64,000 nucleotides of DNA from NCBI RefSeq assembly GCF_000003815.2, contig NC_049982.1, forward strand, positions 3,989,259 through 4,053,258, written 5' to 3'. This document shows, piece by piece, positions 36,001 through 45,200 of the stretch. Position numbers and translations under genes: made by a program. Below the pieces are notes generated by a model that saw only the letters and a program-made list of their open reading frames with translations, was not told the DNA's origin and did no database searches. Every line of letters starts with the position of its first letter. The stretch's first letter is position 1. The stretch is from Branchiostoma floridae. Taxonomy: Eukaryota; Chordata; Leptocardii; Amphioxiformes; Branchiostomatidae.

Positions 36001-36401
36001 TCATTGGTCTGTTGCATATCCCGAGGTCAACTAGCCTGGGTACCATCCAGATAGTAGTTCGCTCCTATGTTCGCTTCTGCAGAGAAGCGACTGTATATAG
36101 TGTATAATGAATGTCAGGGCTAGAAGCGACTGTATATGGTATATAATTAACGCTGGAGCGAACTACTTTCCGGATGGTACCCAGGCTAGAGGTCAACCGT
36201 CCTTACAAGTAACACAAAACAAACAGACACAGCCCTGCCATATTGTTCCTTGCACCCCCCCCCCTCTTAAAGATCACCCAACTCACCTATATCTAAGTAA
36301 AGAAAGAAGATCTTACTTGACATGATCCAGGCGTTGAGCACCAGGAACAACGCCAGAGCGCCCAAGACGCCGTTCCGTAGCTGCCGCAGCGCTAAGGCCA
36401 T
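31888..36401 (-). CDS. MGAT4-like: GT54 family N-acetylglucosaminyltransferase, paralogue 2 (gene span, 4 exons)
   Basis: Coding exons are 36401-36317, 34940-34774, 33713-33629 and 33056-31888, giving 501 residues with the same phases as paralogue 1. It starts MALALRQLRNGV followed by a hydrophobic LGALALFLVLNAWIM anchor. The stem begins with a six-glutamine run and ETQRDTLIQSM. The catalytic domain starts GFLTIGIPTVKRD, with EDD at about 239-241 in LQLEDDVVS, and the C-terminal sandwich domain (PGYFWVEAP, LSRIVVETGSEEHP) is intact to the stop. Paralogues 1 and 2 keep identical spacing from GFL to EDD. It is a Golgi type II enzyme by family knowledge; acceptor specificity is not predictable here. 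Long plus-strand ORFs over the last exon are shadows. Confidence 0.9.
33629..33713 (-). CDS. MGAT4-like: GT54 paralogue 2, exon 3 (stem)
   Basis: Acceptor CCGTAG, encoding EKPCADCSRSSPVDTDAVR then VWGKPRRTK; donor GTAAGT, phase 0 to 1. Confidence 0.87.
34774..34940 (-). CDS. MGAT4-like: GT54 paralogue 2, exon 2 (stem, polyglutamine)
   Basis: Acceptor TTCTCAG, then TLQQQQQQPEKRQVGPACET and QRDTLIQSMDLLNKALLRQD. The CAG/CAA run may be length-variable. Phase 1 to 0, donor GTTAGT. Confidence 0.87.
35123..35515 (+). mobile_element. Non-LTR retrotransposon 3' fragment, copy 1
   Basis: An ORF with EDECHFIVDCSLYNDER resembles the C-terminal tail found after reverse transcriptase in many LINEs. It is followed by GACCTGTACTTAGCTTGTTA and an AATAAAGGTCTTC 3' end. 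The same segment is repeated at 37740-38060, and the terminal GACCTGTACTTAGC motif recurs near 21290 and 55500. Confidence 0.65.
35548..35768 (+). mobile_element. MITE (ACATTTCCAAACC terminus), copy 2
   Basis: It starts TAAGGCCGATGTCACATTTCC and ends with the inverse motif GGTTTGGAAACGTGACGTTAG. The interior includes AGCTTTCAGGCTCGAAAAGT as in the copy at 20180-20405. It lies in the first intron of the second GT54 gene. Confidence 0.65.
36031..36189. mobile_element. Hairpin MITE (CTAGCCTGGGTACCATCC) with target duplication
   Basis: The left arm CTAGCCTGGGTACCATCC then AGTAGTTCGCTCC and the right inverse arm match over about 32 of 35 bases. GAGGTCAAC or AGGTCAA occurs on both sides, a 7-9 base target duplication depending on where the terminus is set. 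An internal direct repeat reads GAAGCGACTGTATAT. Confidence 0.8.
36317..36401 (-). CDS. MGAT4-like: GT54 paralogue 2, exon 1 (signal anchor)
   Basis: ATG followed by A-L-A-L-R-Q-L-R-N-G-V and a hydrophobic segment ending NAWIMS; donor GTAAGA, phase 1, joining to give Ser as in paralogue 1. Confidence 0.87.
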
Positions 36402-36991
36402 GTTACAGGACTGTCACACCTGAAGCTACCCGCACCCTAACTCTACCCGGCTAATATGCATATATATGGGCCTTTCTCCGTCCGCTAATCTACATTAAAC
36501 CGTAGAACAATTCGCAGAACGATCGAGTGGGGTACAGGTTGTCGAAAAAATGTTTTACGACCCACCAAAAAGACAGCCGGAATACAGGAAACAACTAGAG
36601 ACAACTTATTTTGACTAAGGTTTTGGGGTTACTCGCATATGCAGTTGTCTTCCCTATTGTCATGTGATCGGACCGGTCGGACGGGTCTGGAGTCGTCACA
36701 AGGGTTACACCAAGAGCACGTCACCGGAACGTACTGCGCCTGCGCGAAAAGTATAGACATGCTAAACCCCCGGTTTACTAAAGGGCCGCATGTAAGAAAG
36801 TACGTGCGTATATAAGGGTAAAACTCCGTGTACGTTTTACACGAAACCATGTCTCTAACATATACTGTGCAACAAGCGGGATTTTAATGCAACGTTGACC
36901 AAACCAAGCCCCAAACTACCAGGGTTTGCGCAGGCGCAGTACGTTCCAGTGACGTGCTTACACCAAGGAGGTTAAAAATCACCTTGGTTAC

Positions 36992-37032
36992 ACCAAGGAC
37001 GTTACATCAACGTTGATATGTAACGTCCTTGG
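36992..37032. repeat. Perfect 15-base inverted repeat
   Basis: CCAAGGACGTTACAT and its exact inverse ATGTAACGTCCTTGG are separated by 10 bases. GGTTACACCA precedes and follows the arms. It lies about 40 bases left of the TIR element that contains the gap. Confidence 0.85.
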
Positions 37033-37069
37033 TTACACCATGCATGTGCCTAGGGGCGCCATGTGCTTC

Positions 37070-37252
37070 TACCCCCTCACATGTAGCGAAAATCGATCGG
37101 ACGACGAGTCTGCGAGCTCTAAATTACGAGGAGACATGNNNNNNNNNNNNNNNNNNNNNNNNNNNNNNNNNNNNNNNNNNNNNNNNNNNNNNNNNNNNNN
37201 NNNNNNNNNNNNNNNNNNNNNNNNNNNNNNNNNNNNNNCATGTGAGGGGGTA
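37070..37252. mobile_element. TACCCCC-terminus DNA element interrupted by the assembly gap
   Basis: TACCCCCTCACATG at 37070-37083 is mirrored exactly by CATGTGAGGGGGTA at 37239-37252. TTC flanks both ends (37067-37069 and 37253-37255). The 100-base N run fills most of the interior. The terminus resembles the Harbinger-like element at 17659 (TACCCCCTTCACA). True length is unknown because of the gap. Confidence 0.65.
37139..37238. other. Assembly gap (100 N)
   Basis: Exactly 100 unknown bases, a conventional placeholder length, so the real size may differ. ORFs running through it are meaningless. Confidence 1.
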
Positions 37253-37739
37253 TTCGGGACGTGGGTCATACGATCGTCGTTCGATTTTAATTAATGCCAT
37301 TGGATTTTCAAGCAGGCCGTGACAGAACCAACCCCCGACATGGATCCCAAACGGCATTTTGTGTAGGATCTGCTTTGAGTTTACAGCCAAGGAGTATAAG
37401 TCAGCCAAAAGGTGTCCATTTGCCATTTGCCCGGTAGCGAAACCCACTCCTAAGCCGGTTTCACTCCTCTGCCAGCTTTTAAACTATCGTATGCTGCCAC
37501 AGGATCTGCTTGGAGATTAGTGCCTAATAATAATATGTCGGCTCGCGGATTAGGTCATTTTGTTCACTCGTCTTCCTGTTGGTTGCAATCTCCGCTCTGA
37601 ACCATTTCCTACTGTTACTATTAGCCGTGTTTCGGATTACAGAATGATTATTGTGCTTTTTTGTTTGTTTGTTACGAAGGCGAAGTAATTAGAAGTTCAA
37701 AGTTCAAAGTTCAAAGACTATAGTATGGTCTAAGTTTAT

Positions 37740-38060
37740 TCATTCAAAATATTCTAATTCTTATCTTATTGTTGACTGTTCACTATACAGATGATGAGTG
37801 AAATATCCTCTCCAAAGATAGGTTTCCATGCTTTCGATATTTCTTTCGATATTTAAATAGCACAGAAAATCTTACATTCCTAATACAATTCGACAAACCT
37901 TGTGATCTAAACTCCACCTGCCTTTACATTTACAACTGTCTTAAGAAGCGAGAAGAAGTTGAACCTGTGCATATTAGTATACCTTAGACTTTGTTGTTTT
38001 AGTTTTATATCACATAATCACACAATTTGTACTCAGAATCACTAGGGACCTGTACTTAGC
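37740..38060 (+). mobile_element. Non-LTR retrotransposon 3' fragment, copy 2
   Basis: TTATTGTTGACTGTTCACTA, AATAGCACAGAAAATCTTAC, AAGAAGCGAGAAGAAGTTGA and GACCTGTACTTAGCTTGTTA follow the same order as in 35123-35515. The frame is broken. A hairpin MITE abuts its 3' end. Confidence 0.65.
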
Positions 38061-38081
38061 TTGTTAGGCTTTGCACTGGAC

Positions 38082-38297
38082 GGCGATCTCGATGCGCTCT
38101 CACTGCGACCTAACTATGATAGGATATGTGTATCCTTCTCTATCACACTGGGTATACATACAAAATGTAAAAGTGTGACCGAGAAGACAATAAAACATGC
38201 AAAGTGTAAAAAGATCCGTTTCTTTTCTACACAGTTCGTTAAGCGATATGCCAAATTTTAGGTCGCGCAGAGAGCTCGAGAGCGCGACGAGAGCGCC
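38082..38297. mobile_element. Hairpin MITE, copy 2 of the same family
   Basis: Arms GCGCTCTCACTGCGACCT and the inverse AGGTCGCGCAGAGAGC... flank a core with GACCGAGAAGACAATAAAA and CCGTTTCTTTTC, matching the element at 11426-11661. It directly follows a LINE 3' fragment downstream of the third GT54 gene. Confidence 0.65.
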
Positions 38298-38445
38298 GTT
38301 CTGGTGGAAAGGGGGTATAAACAAACAATGAAGGTAAGGATGGCGGATTCATTGAAACCGATAAAAGTTTACTACAATTTTTTGCCCGCGGGCTGATGAC
38401 GTCATTCTCGAGCTGCCGAAGTCACCGCATGGACTTCGTTTGTCC

Positions 38446-39230
38446 TTAAACCTGACGCATGCGCTCAACTATTTTCTTTTTCCATTCAAGAAGGTCCTTG
38501 CCCTTTTTCCCATCTGCGATCGGTTTACCGAAAGCCCTGTCCCGCAGGGTCTGGATTTTCCCATCCAGAGAGGAGTGTACTCCGACGTGCTGGAACAGAG
38601 ACGGGCGGTGCAGGAATCTCCACTCGTACGGCTGCGTGATGCGAACGAACGCGCGCAGCAGCAGATCCGCAGGCAGCTCCTGGTAGAACAACAGGAAAAA
38701 GTCAGCCAGGAGCTGGAGATCGGAGGATCTGAACAGCTTCCCGATGAACCCCAGTTCAGAAAACTCCAGCATGGTCCAGTGTTCATACTTCATTCTGTTC
38801 AAGTATCTCTGTATTCCCGAGAAGAAGTTTTCGGCGGAAACGACGTCGTCTTCCAGCTGCATGTAATATTGGGACAGGTTCTGGCAGTACTGGAACAGGA
38901 AGGCGAAGTCGACGCACTGTTTGGATCGCCATCGCACGCGTTCTTTGCTGTCGTTGAACTTGACTTTCAACCCTTCTAACGTTGGGTAAAACGTCCGTGG
39001 AGCCTGGATGACTCGCATGAACCCGCTTTCGAGGTGCTGCGAATACTTGCGAGAAATTTCCGAGGAGAAATTTCGGTTGTACAGGGTATCGAAGTCTGCT
39101 AGGAACACCACGATGACGATCTGAGTGTGTTGTTCCGCGTCCGTGTGCTCTATCAGCGAGTCAAGAGTAGCGAACAGATACGTCGCGTCTTGGTCCCGCT
39201 TGACGGTGGGGATTCCTATGGTCAGAAATG
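38446..39230 (-). CDS. MGAT4-like: GT54 paralogue 3, exon 4 (catalytic domain, truncated C-terminus)
   Basis: Acceptor TTTCTCAG, then AFLTIGIPTVKRDQDATYL, the EDD motif and WTMLEFSELGFIGKLFRSSD. It stops at 38446, about 130 codons earlier than the equivalent exon of paralogues 1 and 2. No fragment of the missing domain is seen in the next 1.2 kb downstream, which is made of LINE tail, MITE and other repeats. Confidence 0.9.
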
Positions 39231-42200
39231 CTGAGAAATAACGAAATGTTTAATATTTCAAGAGACACAAAATCAACCCAAATATAGAATGAATTGCTAG
39301 AACAACACTATGCACTGCTGCAATGGTATACTTTTTTGTTGTGTAACGTTACATTCCGATTATTTCACTCCTGGCTACATCACCACAGAATAAGAAGATC
39401 ATTCGTACACGATGTTTCTGCCTTGTACATTTTGTAACTGCATGAACTTGCATGCAAACTTTCATTGACGTCAAGAATCAAATATGCTTTGTGTACCTTT
39501 GTTTTGGCGTGGACGACCCGCTATGAGAACTGAGTCGGTGACGGCATGAGTCGGTCTGCCAGAAGTGGATAGAGGGTGTGTGGTCGTAGTACTTGTGTTC
39601 TGTATAGAGGAAGAACGTACTAGTACCATCAGTTTTGTCGTATTCTTATAAGCTCATTATTCTTATATGGCATCTACGCGCGCATAGATAGGGATGACGT
39701 CATGACCAAGATGGCAGCCGCTTTTGTTTAGGTGTCCATCTTCATAAATCTTCTTCCAAACTTACTCAATAAGAACCTTCCATTAAACGTACATCGAGCA
39801 TGTATCGTGAAGTGGAGATCCTGTAGGACTGCTCAGTATCGAAAAATTGGGAAATTTACTCTTCCTCGCATCAAATTTTGAAGAAGCGTCGTTTCCAGGG
39901 TGACTCCATACCGACACAACAAAGGACGAAGCCATTACCACCCAGCAAACAACGAAGCCGATTCACCGCAGCGGGCTCCCTAAGAGGAGCCCTCGCCGGT
40001 AGGTCTCCCTGATATCCCACAGATTCTGTTATTACAGGTTCTGCTGTTTCCCTGTACCATTTTCATCTTCCAGTTGGTTGCCGCGCTTTGTTGTTGTTGT
40101 TTCAGTGCACACCCCCCTCCCCCTGACAAGCCAAGCCATGTCTCGGAAGAAAGCTATTACCCAAGACGACTCGGAGCTTGTCTCAATGTCCACACTAAAA
40201 GATCTTCTTGACAATCAAAAGGAAGTCTTCAACAACATGATCGAACTGCAGCAGAAGAACTTCAGATCATTTATGGAATCAACAATGGAATGCCACAACA
40301 AAAGAATTGACAACCTTATACGCGAAGTCCAAGAAATCAAGGTCAGTCTCCAGTACTCACAAAAAGATATTGAAGACATTCAGACTAATTCCAAACAACA
40401 AGAACAGAGAATCAAAGAGACTGAAGCAAAGATATTGCAACTAAAGACCGACATAACCTCGAATCACAACAAAACAGACTACCTAGAAAATCAGACGAGG
40501 CGTAACAACATTCTGATAGATGGCATAACCGACGTCAAGGAAGAATCATGGGAAGAATGTGAGCAAAAGGTAAGAAGCCTACTGAAAGACAAATTGCAGA
40601 TAGATCCAAAGAAGATCGAAATCGAGCGGGCTCACAGAAATGGACGCTTCCAGCCAGACGCACGTCCACGATCTATTGTGGCCAAGATGCTGAGGTTCAA
40701 GGACAAGGAGACCATTCTACAACGTGCCAGGTACCTTAAGGGCAGCCACATTTTCATTAACGAAGACTTTTCTGAGGCTGTCAGACAGAAAAGAAAGGAG
40801 CTCATCCCAGAAATGAAGGCCGCCAGGGAGAGGGGCAACGTCGCGTACCTCCGCTACGATCGTCTCATCGTGCATCCCCCGAGGCCGACAACCAGAAGTA
40901 CTACCCAGAGGCACTCCAACAACGAAGGAACGGATACCGGACGTCGCAGACAAGACCTAAGATCCACCAGGGCAACTTTTGGTGCTGTGTAATTGTTTTA
41001 AACCATGGATTCTGATACTACTACTCAGTGCTATTTAACGTCAGAGCTTACCTGTTTAAGTCTTAACGTAAGGGGGTTAAACGATCAAGTTAAAAGAAGA
41101 ACAGTTTTTCGGTGGTTGCACCAGCAGAGGGTGGATGTAGTGTTCCTACAGGAGACATTTTCAAACGCCAAAATAGAACGCGTATGGAGGGCAGAGTGGG
41201 GGGGAACAATTCTCTATAGTCATGGCACAAACCACAGCAAAGGTGTCGCCATCCTCGTAAATCCCAGAAAATCTTGTGAAATAATTAACTGTAAAAACGA
41301 TACAAATGGAAGATTATTGATAGTTAATGCAGTCATTGCTGGTGAACAAGTATGTTTTGTTAATCTTTATGCCCCAAATGAAATTACAGAACAGTATATG
41401 TTTTTTCAAGACATAAGGACTAAGCTTAGAGAAAACTCCACCTGCCATACAATTATGGCAGGAGATTTCAACTGTTCTCTCACAGACATGGACAAACGTG
41501 GCGGGAGGCCTGTAAAGGAAAAGCTAAGAACAATACAAGCCATTAATTTACTAACTAAAGGGCAAGACCTGATTGATATTTGGCGGGAAAAAAATCCCAA
41601 AGAGAGAAGGTACACCTGGCGGGATGCGAATCAAGGCATAATGTGCAGATTAGACTACATTTTCGTGTCTGATAGTTTAAAAGCCCGGTGTGGCAGCGCG
41701 AATATTATCCATGCACCGTCACCCGACCACTCGGCAGTTACGGTACACTTTGAACCTCAAAATGCATGTAAGAGAGGCCCAGGATTCTGGAGATTTAATA
41801 ATACACTTCTTAATGATAAGACATATACTGATACGATGAAACTCAAAATTGATGACGCCCGTGCGAAATATTCCGAAATAGAGGATAAAAGACTTCTATG
41901 GGACTTGATAAAAATGGAGATAAGATCTTTTACTATGTATTATTCTAAAATGAAAGCAAAAGAGAGAAAAAAAGATGAGTTATCAGCAGAAAAGCAGACA
42001 AACTCCTACATTCAACAATATGAGTCAAACCCAAGCCAGGAAAATTGGTGTAAGTACAACCGCGCTAAGGAAAAACTAGATGAGATTAGACATTTAAAAG
42101 TGAAAGGATCAATCATCAGAAGCCGATGCCGTTGGCACGAGGAGGGTGAAAAAAGCACCAAATACTTCTTAAACCTAGAAAAACGTAATTACGAACAAAA

Positions 42201-45200
42201 GTGTATTAATGAGCTACTGACAGAAAATAACTCAGTTATCACGGATCCAGGTAAGATTTTAGAGCAAGGGAAACAATTTTTCGAATCACTGTATACATCA
42301 AAAGAAACAAATCCTCATGACCCAAAGTTTGAAGAATTCTTCACAAACAACGAAATAAATAAACTAACTGGAGAGCAACGAGATAATTGTGAAGGGAATA
42401 TAACGGTTAAAGAAGCACTTACAGCTCTAAAACAGATGGCAAAGAAGAAAAATAGATCACCAGGGACAGATGGTCTGTCGTTTGAGTTTCTTTTATACTT
42501 TTGGGACAAGATTAAAAATGAAATCGTCGACTCCTTTAACACTGCACTTGAAGAGGGGGAATTAGCAATATCACAGAAACGAGGGATCATCCGCCTCCTT
42601 CCAAAACAAGGTGATTGTAGAAAACTCGAGAACTGGAGACCTATTGCGCTCTTAAATACAGACTACAAAATCCTGACGAAATGTTTAGCTTTACGCCTAG
42701 AACCCGTGTTACCATCTATTATACATGAGAACCAAACAGGATATGTAAAAGGAAGATACATCGGCACTAACATAAGACGCATGTGGGATATAATTCAAGA
42801 GACTGAAAGAACACAAACCCCCGGTATAGCCTTATTCGTTGATTTTAGAAAGGCATTTGATACTTTAGAATGGAATTATTTGGAAAAGGCACTCATGACT
42901 TTTGAATTTGGACCAATCTTCAGACGATGGGTATCGGTTCTGTACAAAAACTCCTGTAGTTGTGTAATTAATAATGGTTTTACCTCAGACTGGTTCACGT
43001 TGAAACGCGGAGTAAGGCAGGGGGACCCACTCTCGGGTCTCCTGTTCATACTAGGCCTAGAGTTACTAGCATGTAAATTACGCTCAGACACAAGCATAGT
43101 AGGAATAACTATAAATAATCAGATAACAAATAACCTTATGTATGCCGATGACACGACAATTTTCGCAAACAGTGTGACCTCGGCAAGACGTGCGTTGGCT
43201 ACGATAGAAACATTCGGCCAATTCTCCGGACTACAGGCCAGTAAAAAGAAAACGGAGGCCATGTGGATCGGAGGATACAAAGAACGAAAAGACAAACCAC
43301 TTGATGTTCACTGGCCAGACAAACCAATTAAGTGTCTAGGTGTACACTTTTCCTACGACAAGGCAAAATGCGAAGAACTCGATTTTAATGACAAACTAAC
43401 GAAAATGGATAACATACTTAAAGTTTGGTCAGGAAGAAACTTAACTCTAATTGGGAGAATACTAATATATAAATGTCTTGCTGTTTCAAAATTAATTTAC
43501 AACTGCTCTGTTCTTACAACACCACCAAATTTCGAACGAAAAGTTAATGCTATAGGATTAAATTTTGTATGGAACCACAAGCCGCATAAGGTTAAATTTT
43601 CAACTTTGATTGCAGAGAAAGATAAAGGAGGGTTAAAAATGATGGATTTTGCTAGCATGGTTAAGGCATTAAGAGCCAGCTGGGTAGGGAGAATTTGTAC
43701 GACACAAGCGTTAGAGTCTCACTTCCTCCAGTATGGAGGAGCTTTCCTCTTTAAATGCAACTTTTCAACTAAAACTCTGAAACTTGGAAATATGCCTACC
43801 TTTTACATAAAGATACTCGAAGCCTGGGAAGAATTGAACTCACATCGCCCTCAAACTTCAATGGAAATTAAACAAGAGTTTTTATGGAATAATCAATACA
43901 TTTTACAAGAAAGAAAATCTGTTTTTTGGAAGGAAATGTATATATGTGGCATACGGACGATACAAAACATTATAGATGACGGGGGAAATATTCTAACTCC
44001 AAAAGCTATTACGAGGGAATTCGGATTCGAATTCAATGCGTCCGACATCCTAAGGTATTATGGTCTTTGCTCCTCAATTCCCCCCGGGTGGAAAAAGGTG
44101 TTAACAGACCCCATTAATAGTAAACCTGATGTTAGATCGACTCTCAGCTACAAATGCAAACAATTATATCAGCTCTTCGTAAATAAAATAGTGCAACCAC
44201 CTTCCAAGCAAGATGAAATTACTCGATGTCTACAGGATGAAGAGGACATAAAAAAAGTCTATATGTTACCCTATATATGCTCACAAGAAACCAAAATGCA
44301 GTACTTTCAGTACAGAATTATACACAGTTTCTTGACCACCAATGCATACTTAAAAAAGATAAGAATTAAAGACTCTGACCAATGCCCATATTGCGAAGAA
44401 AAGCAGACAATTGTTCATCTATTCGCGGAATGCCACACCGTCAAAACATTCTGGAAAGATTTCACTGACTGGTGGAAAAAAGAAAACCAGCATCCCGTAG
44501 GTCTCACCAACATTGAAATTATTTATGGTCACTTGTCCCACATTGAAAACAATAAAACTTTGAACAGGTGTATCTTACAGGCCAAATATTACCTTTTCTG
44601 CACCGCCATTAGCAAGGCCTACCCCACGTTCCATGCCGTAAAACATAGAATACTAGAGTATGCCTAAGGTTGTGTTAATGGTTTCAAAGTGATGTAAGTG
44701 TCTAGGAATTTGAGAGCCAATTGTAAAGTTTCATAATTGTGTATCTGTTGTAGTCGAAGATGAAGTCATGTAGCTGTAACGGTTACATGTAATTGTAAAT
44801 GTAACAACGTCCAGGATTTCGAGAACCAATTGTTAAGTTTTATAGTTATATATCTGCCGTAGTCGGAGATGTAGTTACCAAGCTATACATGTAAATGTCA
44901 CAATGTGTGTAATTGTTATGATTTTCCAATAAAGGTTAATTTTTAAAAAAAAAAATATAAAAAAAAAAAAAAAAAAAAAAAAATCTACGCGCGCATCAAT
45001 TTTCGGTCGTTTCCAAAAATAACAAAAATGTTTTCAATCATATTCTAAATCGTACAAAGTAGTTTCAAAATATGCAAATTTATGCCGTGAATTGCAAAAA
45101 CAAATATTGGAAAACGTATAGTGCCATAGAATATTCCAAGGTCAAAGAAGAACAAAATGTGAAAGAACAAAAATGAAGAATCTATTGTTTGGTTCTGTGT

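Larger units (their letters stand above)
39686..44982 (+). mobile_element. Full-length Tx1/L1-like non-LTR retrotransposon
   Basis: A 5.3 kb element with 5' UTR, ORF1, ORF2, AATAAA at 44928 and an A-rich tail (44945-44982). It is flanked by a perfect 14-base duplication ATCTACGCGCGCAT (39672-39685 and 44983-44996). Both ORFs are uninterrupted, so the insertion is recent and the copy may be competent. It lies in intron 2 of GT54 paralogue 3 in the opposite orientation. Clade assignment rests on the L1-type two-ORF plan, APE endonuclease and the Tx1-like ORF1 and ORF2 C-terminus. Confidence 0.95.

Noticed and set aside
37013-37447. ORFs crossing the N run
   Set aside because: They exist only because unknown bases contain no stop codons.
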